Shown: in pieces, positions 1 to 11,573 of the stretch
How the letters are laid out: every line of letters starts with the position of its first letter
Position numbering within the stretch: position 1 is the stretch's first letter
NCBI RefSeq assembly: GCF_024323335.1
Contig: NC_066579.1
Location: 249,171,575-249,235,574, forward strand
Direction: 5' to 3'
DNA: 64,000 nt
From: Lathyrus oleraceus
Taxonomy: Eukaryota; Streptophyta; Magnoliopsida; Fabales; Fabaceae
Notes under the pieces: generated by a model
Databases searched by the model: none
What the model was told of the DNA's origin: nothing
Seen by the model: only the letters and a program-made list of their open reading frames with translations
Position numbers and translations under genes: made by a program

Positions 1-714
1 ACTGAATGTTCCTAGGATTCTGGTGATCATTTCTCTGTAGGTAAGTCTTGCTGACTGGATTTCTTTAGAGCGGATCAAATGGAGAAATATTCCTTCTACC
101 CAGTTTGTTAGAACCTCTTGGGTTAAAATCCATAGGGGTATGACGTCTTCTCTAATGAAATTGTTAAGGTTAAGGTTGACGCTCCATGGAAAAAGGATTC
201 ATGTTAGAAGGTAATGGATTATGCAAACCTTTGGTTTCAAGAAGGATGATTTTAAGGGGAACTTTATTTTCTCCATGTGATTAATAAAAGTTAGTTTAGG
301 GCTATATAGAACTTGAAGTTTTTAAATACTAAGGGTCCCTCATAGGTGTAGGACGTTCCCTCAAAGGGTAGCTCAAAAACTCTATCAAAGTCATCCTTGT
401 TGAGATCTATTTTCCCTTCTCTTACTGATGATCTTAGGGATGCTACTATAATCAATAAGTTTTACTAAAATTATTTTACAAGATTTGTAATGGTTCGATT
501 AGGCACCTTTGTGGAGAATTCCTTTAGAGATACTTGACAGATCTGAGAGTACAATTTTTAACTTTTCGTGAAGCTTTGCTCCACGTACCATGGTTGAATC
601 ACCTTTTTTTCGGAGGATCAGCATCTTATTCTCTTCACTTATATCTATTATACCATTGGTGAACACGTATCTCTTTAGGGTGTCTTCATATTTGTGGATT
701 TTTTATGAGGCCAT
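1..714 (-). pseudogene. Decayed envelope-like / plant-transposon-domain ORF (3' end beyond window)
   Basis: Read on the minus strand from an ATG at 714, the sequence gives a plausible protein beginning MAS, then a stop at codon 4, then KIHKYEDTLKRYVF and further coding-like text with several stops and at least one frame change. The part at about 1-240 (minus) reads LFPWSVNLNLNNFIRED, then VIPLWILTQEVLTNW and TYREMITRILGTF. The spacing of hydrophobic and charged residues recalls the central part of the envelope-like ORF at 57446-59733 and the putative plant transposon protein domain (PF20167) found in legume retroelements. I see no catalytic motif. The function of these proteins is unknown. 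It is a dead copy. A decayed Ogre-type ORF1 is an alternative reading. Confidence 0.45.
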
Positions 715-807
715 GATGATACTTATGTTGAGATTGAGAGAACTCACAAAAGAAAGATGCTAAAAGAGAAGAAAGATTGAGATGCAAAAAGCGTGAGGAA
801 TGCATGC

Positions 808-816
808 CTATTTATA
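808..816 (-). promoter_or_regulatory. TATA-box-like motif upstream of the decayed ORF
   Basis: The minus strand reads TATAAATAG about 95 bases upstream of the ATG at 714, followed by a CT/A-rich leader-like stretch. That is normal spacing for a plant core promoter with a short 5' UTR. Upstream, at about 903-1080, there are several copies or near-copies of CCAATCGATTGG; the same motif lies upstream of the TATA box in the LTR at 2878-4124. Motif and spacing are seen; promoter activity is inferred. Confidence 0.35.
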
Positions 817-1100
817 TTATGCTTCTTTTATGATTTAAACATGTAATTATTTCAATTTTCTCATCAAAGATAAGATTAAAATCATTCCAAAAATGGTGTC
901 CCAATCGATTGGCTATGGGCTCCAATCGGTTGGATGATCAAATTTTCCAGGATACTAGGCAATTATCATCAATGCGGGGATCTAACTTCCTTGGAGACTA
1001 TGTTTATCTCAGATTTTTTTTGAAAAGATGTGTGTCAAGCTTGTCCAATCGATTTCCTTAAGGATCCAATTGATTGGGCATACATCAGATAACCTCCTTG

Positions 1101-1640
1101 GTGCTTTTTGGGCCGTGTGCTGAATATTCTTTTAGCTATTACTTTTCTAGACTCCTATTTAGCATTATTTGTATGTCATTTGTATATAAGACATATAAAT
1201 TCATCTATTGGATTAGTAAAATAATTTTATTGAAATTAAAAAAATTAAATCCACTATTTTAAATTAATCGTAGTTTTCTGATTATTTCATCTTTAAAATA
1301 GTGTAATACCTCAAATATCAAGAGGTCTTGATAAATCTTCCCTTTTTAAGGGGAACTCCAACATATTATAGTGTATCCTTCTCTGCGAATCGTTGGATAA
1401 GAGTGTTAGTTAAGAACAATGAAATAAATATGTCCATCAAATATGTATTTACTCATTCTAATATGAGATTGGCTAATCACTAATGATTAGAGATGTTGAG
1501 ATCATCCTCAACAAGAAAACTTTCCCTTGATCATAGTTGTTTATATCCTCCTTCAGTGAGTACTTCTGGATCAGAGAACTTGAAAATCACAAACCATTCT
1601 ATAGTAAAGATCATACTTTTTGCTTTGCACAGCTCCATTT
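1101..1640. other. Unassigned AT-rich stretch
   Basis: No ORF with recognisable homology and no terminal repeats are visible. It lies between the decayed ORF to the left and the Copia gag debris to the right, so it probably belongs to the same degraded element. A short inverted pairing of CCTTTTTAAGG type is seen near 1350, too short to interpret. Confidence 0.3.
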
Positions 1641-2548
1641 GATTAACCATAGAGGCTTTGAGCTGCAAAGCATCCCTGCAAAAAATATTATGGTCTTACC
1701 TTTGTTAACCAGATTTTCTTGGGTCCAGGTGCGTCAGTTTTTCCAGAAGGTCTAGGGTTATTACCTTTAGACCTTTTCAACTTATAAAAACATAAGGGCT
1801 TTACGTGGCCAATTTATTGTAGTGTGAGCATTTATAAACGAGACGATTATTTTTCTTATTATTTAAACCTTTATTAGGTGCTCTATATGATTTGAATCCT
1901 AGTCCTATTTTATTTAAAGAAGACCTTTGACTTGATAGGATCAAGTCAAGGTTGTTTTTTCGCTTAGTAAATTTACTTAGAGTTTCATACAAATTTGTCA
2001 CTTCCTTTTTCAACGAGACACAAGTCTCATAAGTTTCAGATTGAGTTTCTAATATTGGTCATTTCTAACTTAAGCTTTTAATGGCTTTCTTCAAGAAATT
2101 CTAGATACTCCTTAAGTCAAGTTACTTTTTTAATCCTACTTAAGCTTTCAATTAACTTAGCGTTTATTTTAAACAAATGCTTGTAAGGTGGTTTTATTAC
2201 CTCATAATCATCTTCCCCGTGGAATTCTTTCAAACAAAATTCATCTTCTTCGTTGGAAGAGGATTCTTCTATGGTTCTCCCCGAGGTTGATTCTTTTTTA
2301 TTTGTGAATACTTCGTCTTCTCTTCTTCTTTTGAAGATTCCACTAGGCATTTCTTCTTCTTCACATTCTCTTACAAATGAGGTTCCTTCACTTAATGTTG
2401 AATCTCCTGAGGATCGTTCAACTACAAAGTATGTTCTTTCAAATGAAGCCATTGGAGTTGTTTGATAGGAGTTTGATAAGGTTGTTGATGATTCCTCAAT
2501 CTTTGAGCTTGTACCATCATCTTTAAGCAATTGAATTGGTTCGTTCAA
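1640..2548 (-). pseudogene. gag: Ty1/Copia gag remnant
   Basis: On the minus strand an ORF starts at 2548 (MNEPIQLLKDDGTSS), rich in Ser and Glu. It is followed, with frame changes near 2014-2116, by a heptad-like segment (KEVTNLYETLSKFTKRKNNL at 2013-1950) and then KCSHYNKLA at its end, the start of a CCHC zinc knuckle that breaks down. Further down (about 1790-1650) another frame reads GPKKIWLTK, matching the linker between the zinc knuckle and protease in legume Copia polyproteins. This order is that of a Copia gag C-terminal half. The usual N-terminal gag domain, an intact knuckle and all of pol are missing, so the copy is dead. Family assignment rests on motif order. Confidence 0.6.
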
Positions 2549-2862
2549 TTTATATATAATTTCATCCTTTTTTGATTTTTTTCAAAAATGTATGAATACT
2601 CTCATCTCTTGATTTATGGATTGAACTATGTTTCCAATTCTTAATTCTTAGATATTGGTTAGCAATAAACGTCCTAGTATGATTTCTAACATTCCTAAAA
2701 TTGGGAAAACATTTGTGAAATGAATATTTATCTTTTTCGCCTCGTGTGTTCGTTTCCTATTGTTAGATAATTGGAGAAACTTCATATATCATTTCAAGAG
2801 TATCCTAGATTTTCTCGGCGATTTTTCACTTATAAACATAAAGAAGTTTATTGTCACTTATA

Positions 2863-2875
2863 GACTCTGATACCA
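2863..2875 (-). other. Primer-binding site, initiator-tRNA-Met type
   Basis: The minus strand reads TGGTATCAGAGTC, two bases inside the LTR edge at 2878. Copia elements prime from initiator tRNA-Met with TGGTATCAGAGC, so one mismatch is present. It fixes the element's orientation (minus) and the inner edge of its 5' LTR. Confidence 0.8.
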
Positions 2876-2877
2876 CT

Positions 2878-4124
2878 TGTTGAACATGTGACTCTACACA
2901 CAAGAGAGGGGTGAATTATGGGTTTTAGAACAACTATGATTTGAAAATCATTTAAGATTATTTTTTAGAGTTTAAAATTTTTTTAAAAAGCTTTTAGATA
3001 TTAGCAGCAGAAATTTAAATTGCATAAAGTAAAAATTTTAGGGAAGAGAGAAGAAGCCAAAAATTTATACAGTTTCTGTCAAGATGACTTAGTTATGTCC
3101 TCGAGATTTGATATTCAAAGTATCTAATAAATATTAAGATCTTTTAGTAGGTTAAACTCTCGAACCTCCTTATATAAGGAAAAATGATGTTTCGAGCTTA
3201 CTTCAAACCAAACAACGAACAACAGAGAGAAACGATTAGTCTTCCTTCCAACCAACAGATTAAAGCGGTTAGTATTTTTTCCAAACAATAACTTGAAGTG
3301 GTTTTCCAGTCTAAATCGATATTTTCCCCAAGCTTATATTAAACCAAAGTGATATTCTTTTGCCGAGCTGAACTCACGAACCGAACTAAGGTTTTCACAA
3401 GCCTGAACATGAATCAAATTGAGATTTTTAATTAAGTTAATCTCGAAGCAAGGAAATATTTTGATCGACTTGAGCTTACGAACCGAACCAAGGTTTTTAA
3501 TAGGATAACCACAACCAAGTTTAGATTTTGAACCATGTTGATCTCAAACTAAAAGTAAGCTTTTGACTAGGCTTAGCTTACGAACCAAAACAATGAGTTA
3601 CAATCTAAATCTCCTAAACCAAAGTTTTTAATGGTTTTAGCTTTGAACCCAAATAAAAACTACCTTATAGATAAATTATTAAACCAAGGTAAAATATTAC
3701 TTGGTAAATTTACAATAATACCCTTCCATAATAGAAATATTCCTCACAAAACAAAAGAACTTTCTTGAAGCGCTACAGTAAAAAATATGTGAGAGAAAGT
3801 TGAAAATATTTTAGAGAGAGTGAGGTGTGAGATAAAAGGGCTCACGTTTCTGGATGTAAAAAATGAAGAGAGTGATCTCTATTTATAGGCTAGAGGTTGG
3901 AACAAATAAGAAAAATTACTTGGGCCATATTTAATGTGATAATCGATTGACATCTTGCTCCAATCGATTGGAATTTCAAAAAGCGTTTAGGATGTTTTAA
4001 GAGGAGAGTAAGGATATACACTTGTTTTCGTTCATTAAGACATAGTCACAAACATTTAAGGACGGTTTTTGCATTAAACCAATTGATTGGGTATGAATGC
4101 CATTCGATTGTATGAATGCCAACA
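2878..4124 (-). mobile_element. 5' LTR of a minus-strand Copia-type element
   Basis: Bounded on the plus strand by TGTTGAACATG at 2878 and GCCAACA ending at 4124, giving the TG...CA ends of an LTR of about 1.25 kb with short inverted TGTTG/CAACA termini. A TATA box (CTATAAATAG, minus strand, 3879-3888) sits about 240 bases from the 5' end, followed by a leader-like CT-rich stretch. The R/U5 part holds three diverged repeats around TTACGAACCGAACCAAGG (3370-3590). The inner side abuts the tRNA-Met PBS. The second LTR is not in the window, so no target-site duplication can be checked. Confidence 0.7.
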
Positions 4125-4915
4125 CTTTTGAGGGAGATCAGCTACCCTATATGGAAGCTAAAGAACCTAACGCATGTGAAAGGGGGGGGGATAAGCATGA
4201 GACTCGATAAGATATGCAGTAGGCAGAGGTATCACTAAGAAGTATGTGGATAAGGTTATCCATTAAATCGTGCTCAAATTCAAAGAGAGGTCATCTCTAT
4301 AGAGAATTTGATACGATGACCTCGTCAACACATACACTAATATCACATACCTTACTACTTTTTTGCTTAGAGATTGGAATTTTTTTGTCAAAAGTAACTC
4401 TAAGAGGGATGTGCCCCACCTAAGGGTCATCCTAAAAAGAGGTGAGCATACTTGATTCTGCCTTGTACTTTAAGCCATACATAAACAAATCAGATGAGGT
4501 CATAAATTTAGAATCTAAAAGAGAGACTCCTCTTCACCAGAGAGAAGTTGACAAGAGCTTCTTCACTCTACCTCCTTGGAAAAGTTGTCTGCTTGAATTC
4601 CTTATCTAGCAATCAATATATCCCTCTAGAGACCAGTAGACTCGGAAATCAAATGCCACCTTCATTTGCCTAAAAACACTAGATTTACTAAGCGGAGATT
4701 GGAGACTCCTATTTTAGTTGCTATGTTAATACTTTTTTCCATTTATCAAAGACTAAACCTTATTTTCTTTAACTCTTTTATTCCTAATGTCTATATACTC
4801 CTGGTAACCGAAGACAATATTTAATTGATTTTAAGATTTAAATCTTAATAACGATAAAACATAATCAAATTCTAAATTAATCCATATATTTTTAACATCC
4901 ATGCATTGCATGTTT
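4125..4915. other. Unassigned spacer
   Basis: Nothing recognisable on either strand: no ORF over 60 codons, no terminal repeats, one G-run (4184-4192). This is candidate pre-insertion sequence between the Copia LTR and the CACTA end. Confidence 0.3.
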
Positions 4916-5340
4916 CACTACAAGAAAAAAAATGTTTGTCTAGAGGTTAAGCCCCTCACAAATGCAAAAAAAAAAAATACCTCACAAAAAAATTGTGAGG
5001 GGGCTAGTCACCTGGAATACAGGCCATCGTAAATCAATTGCGAGGGGCCTTCCATGTCGTAGATTTTCCAAGGACTTAACCCCTCACAGAACCTGAGCCC
5101 CTATTTCATGTCACAAACACGCAGGCGTAGGTGCATATAAGGTGGCACGGTGTGTCAGTGATTTGCGAGGGGTTAAGTCCCATGCAAACCAGTCTCACGT
5201 TTTGGTATTTGTGAGAGGTGCCCCTAGAAAATCAGGCTCACGTTTTGGTATTTATGAAAGGTACCTACTGGAAAATCAGTTTCACGTTTTGGCATTTGTG
5301 AGGGGTGCCCCCTGGCAAGTCAACGTTATTGGTTACCTAT
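4916..5340. mobile_element. Left terminus and subterminal repeats of a CACTA transposon (CACTA-2)
   Basis: The sequence starts CACTACAAGAAAAAA at 4916, the standard legume CACTA terminal inverted repeat. It is followed by subterminal repeats in both orientations built on CCCCTCACAAA / TTTGTGAGGGG (4950-5180), and by three tandem copies of a unit of about 43 bp carrying TCACGTTTTGG (5190-5335). Such arrays are typical transposase-binding regions of En/Spm-like elements. The matching right end (TTCTTGTAGTG) was searched for and not found in the window, so the element is truncated, rearranged or its right end has diverged. Confidence 0.7.
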
Positions 5341-5584
5341 AGCTAATATTTGCAATATTGAATAAAAAATATTATAATTATATTATTATAAATATAATAA
5401 TATAATTATAATAAATAAAGCATTATTATAATAAATAAATTTTAAATTTTGAACTTTGTAAAAATAGAATTTAAATAAAATTAAATATTCCATGATTAAA
5501 GTTGAAATAAAAAAATTAGTCTCCATATTCACCCAAGTTAAATTTAAAAACAAAAAACTTCATATTCAAACATTTTAATTATCT
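5341..5584. other. AT-rich 3' flank of the CACTA-2 transposase gene
   Basis: Almost pure A/T (repeats of ATTATAATTATA type at 5370-5420). It lies between the subterminal repeats and the stop end of the minus-strand transposase gene and probably serves as its 3' UTR and terminator region. No coding signal. Confidence 0.4.
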
Positions 5585-7543
5585 TTCTCTTCCTCCTCTT
5601 CTACACCATCTTGCCCTTGATCATCAACTCCTCTATATCCACTAACTCATCCATATCCACCACCATAACATTGATTCATCTATGATGTCATAAATTGTTC
5701 AAATCTTTGTGCGTGCTCATTTGCAACTCGCAAGGCTTCCTTCTACTCTATTTGTTTTCTCTTTATTTATTCTATTTCTACCTTTCTTGCGGCTACTTTG
5801 CATGATGGCTCAGAATGCGCTAAGTTTCTCACAATTTCTACCATTTCAGCGGTTAATATTGGTGGACATGATGATCCTTCTTCATCAATAATTCTCATTC
5901 TCAAACACATATCACGTCGCTTGATATTTTTGGCCAACGGTCTAATACCACACACTCTCCCAATTTTCTTCTTCCTATCTCATACACCATACCAAGTCCG
6001 GAAATTCACACTAGGATTAGTAGGATATCCCGATGGCAGTGAAGATAAACCAGGATTCTCTGATAGAAAAATAGCGAGTTATTTATCAAACTCCTCCTAT
6101 AAAAATATTTAAATGTTATCATACTTTAAATAAATTAGGTATATAAAATAAATAAATAAATAAAACGACTAAATATACAAAATAAACTTACTTGAATTTT
6201 TCTTGGGCGTTCATTGACATACTCCTCGTTTCTCTTGATATGAGTCTCCGTATGAATCTCACTAATAGTGGATTTCTATCTAGGTCGTCTAGCTAATTAA
6301 ATGAAAAAATAATTAAAAATAATAATTAGTTTTAATTAATCAAAAATATATATGAAAGTTTAATTGAAAATAAATAAATTTATCATCCTTCGTGCAACTT
6401 CAACAACACTAATATTGTCCGTTGTATAGTTGCAGCCACCAACTTCAGATGCTCTGTTTTTTTTTGTTCATATAATGTCTTAAACTCATCGGAATTCCAA
6501 TGAGCAATGAACTATTTAAATAAATCTTCACCTATCCAACAAGGACGTGACCCTTTATTAATCGAAGTAATTATAACATGCTTATGTGTGTTAGAAAGGC
6601 GAGCAACATGTCTCAAGTGAAAATTTTCGTTAATCACGTGATTATCTCTAATGTCCCAAGTACATTTTTCCTACATTGAATGAATTCAAAAAATAAATAA
6701 ATAAAGTATAATCATGAATACTTAATAAAATATAAAGAGAATTAAAATGATAATTACTTAAATGAATTAATTAATTATACCTAAAAGAACATAAACCAAT
6801 CGTGTTTGTCATCAACGGAAAGTGCTCCATAAGTCGGCTGAAAAAATTTATACTTTTCTTTAATAACTTTTGATATGCTTGTTGCTGTAGGATGTGACAG
6901 CACAAAGTTAAACAATAAAAATTTAAGTTAGTATTAATTGAAAAATAACTCAAATTAAAATATAATATAAAACATAAATACTGACGATCCTCCCTCGGGC
7001 TCAACGAAAATTTTGCGATTAACCTTCTTATAACTTATTTGAATTGCATGCCACCTCCCTCGAACCTCATGAGCACGAGTATTATCCTGATAATCATGAT
7101 CATCCTGTTCCTCTATTCAAAATACATGGGTGATGAATGCGGCATGCTAGATCCTCCTTTCTCCATATATTGCATAGGTGCATCCGTGGAATATGGAAAG
7201 CTAGATCCACTCGGCTGCATGGAAGGCATGGGTAATGTGGGATGTTGGGTGCTAGGTTTATCTATCTGTATAAAAGGTGTATATCTGTGAGGACTTATAA
7301 AAGCTAACACAGATATGGATGGGGATGTAGAAAAATCAGGCGTGGATAGTAGTAATCCATCGAGAGATTCAGATATGGATGGACTAGGCTACATAGGCGA
7401 TGAAGTATGATGCCTAGGCGGACGGGCCCCTGACTCGAAAATGGCATAGGGACATACAAAGATGAATCATGAACCTCTTCTATAATAACCTTTGTGCGAC
7501 GAGTCTTTTTACCCTTACCCTTGTCCTCAAGTATGGGTGGCAT
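5585..7543 (-). pseudogene. Transposase_24-type (Ptta/En/Spm) CACTA protein, copy A
   Basis: Exon-like blocks on the minus strand follow the order of plant Transposase_24 proteins (PF03004). An N-terminal basic block starts at 7543 (MPPILEDKGKGKKTRRTKV) and is followed by a Pro/Ser/Met-rich low-complexity segment (7310-7113). The next blocks are HLRHVARLSNTHKHV (about 6640-6580), KTHIKR-like HIKRNEEYVNERPRK (about 6250-6190) and LAIFLSENPGLSSLPSGYP (about 6080-6020). A C-terminal block holds EMVEIVRNLAHSEP (about 5850) and ends with a Gln/Glu/Gly-rich tail. These CACTA accessory proteins act with the TNP2 transposase, probably in end binding. Blocks are separated by AT-rich, intron-like stretches, and several frames carry stops. 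I judge it a decayed but recognisable gene. Confidence 0.6.
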
Positions 7544-7599
7544 TTTTTTCTACTTTGAAAGAAAAATATAGAATAATAAATATATCAAAGTTAGAAGAG

Positions 7600-7601
<2 letters not shown>

Positions 7602-7690
<89 letters not shown>
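7602..7690. repeat. (AT)n microsatellite 1
   Basis: About 89 bases of uninterrupted AT dinucleotide, at the junction between the end of duplicated copy A and the first short amplified block. On the minus strand it directly follows AAAG/GTATAT, which resembles a splice donor. Confidence 0.95.
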
Positions 7691-7697
<7 letters not shown>

Positions 7698-7912
7698 TGC
7701 TGCTATTTTGCATGTTGGCTCAGAATGCGTTAAGTTTCTCACAATTTCTACCATTTCAGCGGTTAATATTGGTGGACGTGATGATCCTTCTCCATCAGTA
7801 ATTCAAATTATCTAACACATATCATGTCGCTTGACATTTTTGTCCAACGGTCTAACACCACACACTCTCCCAATTTTCTTCTTCCTATCTCATACACCAT
7901 ACATATATATAT

Positions 7913-7989
<77 letters not shown>

Positions 7990-8193
7990 TGCTGCTATTT
8001 TGCATGTTGGCTCAGAATGCGTTAAGTTTCTCACAATTTCTACCATTTCAGCGGTTAATATTGGTGGACGTGATGATCCTTCTCCATCAGCAATTCAAAT
8101 TATCTAACACATATCATGTCGCTTGACATTTTTGTCCAACGGTCTAACACCACACACTCTCCCAATTTTCTTCTTCCTATCTCATACACCATA

Positions 8194-8195
<2 letters not shown>
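7691..8195 (-). repeat. Two extra tandem copies of a ~212-bp transposase exon block with AT spacers
   Basis: The blocks 7691-7902 and 7982-8195 are near-identical to each other and to 8269-8480. They are also homologous to 5781-5990 in copy A. Each begins (plus) CCTTTCTTGCTGCTATTTTG and ends CATACACCATAC, and they are separated by AT runs (7903-7981; 8196-8264), giving a period of about 290 bp. On the minus strand each block encodes the same stretch (start MVYEIGRRKLGECVVLDRW, then VEIVRNLTHSEPTCKIAARK), with a stop in the middle. This is an exon-sized block amplified in tandem together with its AT border. Confidence 0.9.
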
Positions 8196-8268
<73 letters not shown>

Positions 8269-10030
8269 ACCTTTCTTGCTGCTATTTTGCATGTTGGCTC
8301 AGAATGCGTTAAGTTTCTCACAATTTCTACCATTTCAGCGGTTAATATTGGTGGACGTGATGATCCTTCTCCATCAGCAATTCAAATTATCTAACACATA
8401 TCATGTCGCTTGACATTTTTGTCCAACGGTCTAACACCACACACTCTCCCAATTTTCTTCTTCCTATCTCATACACCATACCAAGTCTGGAAATTCACAA
8501 TAAGATTAGTAGGATATCCTGATGGCAGTGAAAAGAAATCAGGATTCTCTGATAGACAAATGGCGAGTTATTTATCAAACTCCTCCTATAAAAATATTTA
8601 GATGTTATCATACTTTAAATAAATTAGTTATATAAAATAATTAAATAAATAAAATGACTAAATATAAAAACTAAACTTACTTGAATTTTTCTTGAGCGTT
8701 CATCGACATACTCCTTGTTTCTCTTGATATGAGTCTCCGCATGGACCTCACTAAGAGTGGATTTCTATCTAGGTCGTCTAGCTAATTAAATGAAAAAAAA
8801 ATTAAAATAATAATTTGTTTTAATTAAGCAAAAATCTATATGAAAGTTTAATTAAAAATAAATAAATTTATCATCCTTCGTGCAACTTCAACAACACTAA
8901 TACTGTCTGTTGCATAGTTGCAGCCGCCAATTTCAGATGCTCTGTTTTTTTTGTTCATATAATGTCTTAAACTCCTCGGAATTCCAATGAGTAATGAACT
9001 ATTTAAATACATATTCACCTATCCAACAAGGACGTGACCCTTTATTAATCCAAGTAATTATAGCATGCTTATGTGTGTTAGAAAGGCGAGCAACACGTCT
9101 CAAGTGAAAATTTTCCTTAATCACCTGATGATCTCTAATGTCCCAAATACATTTTTCCTACATTGTATGAATTCAAAAAAAAATTAAATAAAGTATAATC
9201 ATGAATACTTAAAAAAATATAAAGAGAATTAAAATGATAATCACTTAAATGAATTAATTAATTATACCTGAAATAACATAAATCAATCGTCTTTGTCATC
9301 AACAAAAAGTGCTCCATAAGTCAGCCAAAAAAATTTATACTTTTATTTAATAACTTTTGATATGCTTGTTGCTGTAGGATGTGACAGCACAAAGTTAAAC
9401 AATAAAATTTTGAGTTAGTATTAATTGAAAAACAACTCAAATTAAAATATAATATAAGACATAAATACTGACGATCCTCCCTCGGGTTCAACGAAAAATT
9501 TACGATTAACCTTCTTATAACTTATTCGTATTGCATGTCGCCTCCCTCGAACCTCACGAGCACCGGTGTTATCCTAATAATCATGATCATCCTGTTCCTC
9601 GTACACAAAATGCATGGGTGATGAATGTGGCATGCTAGATCCACCTTTCTCCATATATTGCATAGGTGCATCTGCAGAATATGGAAAGCTAGATCCACTC
9701 GGCTGCATGGAAGGCATAGGTAATGTAGGATGTTGGGTGCTAGGTTTATCTGTTTTCATAAAAGGTGTATATCTATGAGGACTTATAAGAGCTAACACAG
9801 ATATTTGTGGGGATGTAGAAAAATTAGGCATGGATAGTAGCAATCCATTGAAAGATTCAGATATGGATGGATTAGGCTACATAGGCGATGATGTATGATG
9901 CATAGGCGGACGGGCCCCTGACTCTAAAATGGCATAGGAACACACAAAGATGAATTAGGAACCTCTTCTATAATAACCTTTGTGCGACGAGTCTTTATAC
10001 CATTACCCTTGTCCTCAGGTATGGGTGACA
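8269..10030 (-). pseudogene. Transposase_24-type CACTA protein, copy B (tandem duplicate)
   Basis: The stretch aligns block for block with 5781-7600 (offset about 2489 bases). It holds the same EIVRNLTHSEP block, FLSENP-type block, NERSRKIQ-type block, HLRRVARLSNTHKH block and the Met/Pro-rich N-terminal part (9843-9574). Differences from copy A are scattered substitutions and small indels, and the N-terminal ATG block near 10030 has also changed. The downstream C-terminal tail of copy A (5585-5775) has no counterpart here; an AT tract replaces it. The protein frame has stops, so this is a duplicated pseudogene. Confidence 0.6.
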
Positions 10031-10084
10031 TTTTTTTTCTACTTTGAAAGAAAAATATAAAACAATAAATATATCAAAGTTAGA

Positions 10085-10638
<554 letters not shown>

Positions 10639-11573
10639 CATTAAACAACCTACCACCATATAAAAACTTCTTACCACATCTGATTGCATACAACAACAAC
10701 CACATAGAAAAATGCAACCACCCAACACAACTTCAATAAAACCTTCATACAAGCTCAGTTACAGCTCCCCCAACCATTCGAATATGCAACGTTCTTCATC
10801 ACCATGATCCCACAGTGAAACAACCAACATCTTGTCTCGCCTCCATTAGTCACTGTCGTCGAATATTACTTTCTAGTTCATCGTCGTTCTTCTATCATGT
10901 ATTACCTCTTTCTCTTGATTCTATTTTCGATTTTCATTTCCCTTTAGATTATTGTTATTTTTTGTTGATTGAATGAAAGAGAGAGATTGAGATCACGAGA
11001 GTTGATTTTGCCTGAAGTTATTGTTTTTTTCGTTCTATTTTTTTGAGAAAAATAGGAAATAAAAACTTTGAGAACGAGAGTGAGAGCAGAGCATTGAGAG
11101 AAAAAATGGTTTCATTTTGTTTTATGGATATTTTAATGCTACCACATGTTGTTGAATGGTTGGAGACTTTTAATTTTGGAAAAGAAGTGGTCAAGACTTT
11201 ACTGCATGAGTGGCCGCTCCATTAACCCAACTTCATGATTTTCATTTTTATTTTTATTTTTATATATTTTATTTATTTATTATTAGTTAATAATATATTT
11301 TAATATCATTTAGGATTTAGTTTTGGTTGGACTTTTGGCTTTAGACCTCCTTATTTGATTGCACACATATCCATGTTCATACCCCTCTTATGTTTTTTTT
11401 TTTATTTTCTAATTTTTTAATTTTATTTTATTATCTATTTTATTACATTTCTTGTGGTTAAATCGATAATTTTAAAATATTAGTTAATTGTTTGATTAAA
11501 TTTTATTTGATTAATTAGAGTTCGATTGATTATTTTCTTTCTTTAATTGTTAAGATATTATTTATTTAATCAA
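10639..11573. other. Unassigned; possibly the 5' half of the Ogre-A left LTR
   Basis: This stretch has a TATA-like CATATAAAAAC at about 10650 and a CT-rich leader-like part (10840-10930). A purine-rich segment (10975-11100) and AT-rich sequence up to 11573 follow. It directly precedes sequence homologous to the Ogre-A 3' LTR but does not itself match the corresponding half of that LTR (18072-19247). A short ORF at 11043-11225 has no recognisable features. Confidence 0.3.

Noticed and set aside
1801..1820. TTGTAGTG near 1810 as the missing right end of CACTA-2
   Set aside because: It lies to the left of the left terminus, lacks the TTTTCTTG part and has no subterminal repeats.
4184..4192. G-run as a possible G-quadruplex or polypurine tract
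   Set aside because: Single run of nine G with no LTR boundary or further G-runs beside it.
7527..8413. Several 60-100-codon ORFs reading IYIYIY on both strands, also at 9995-10352
   Set aside because: They are translations of the AT microsatellites; only the short flanking parts belong to the transposase blocks.
11043..11225. 60-codon ORF, possible small gene
   Set aside because: No homology recognised, no conserved neighbour, embedded in repeat-like AT-rich sequence.
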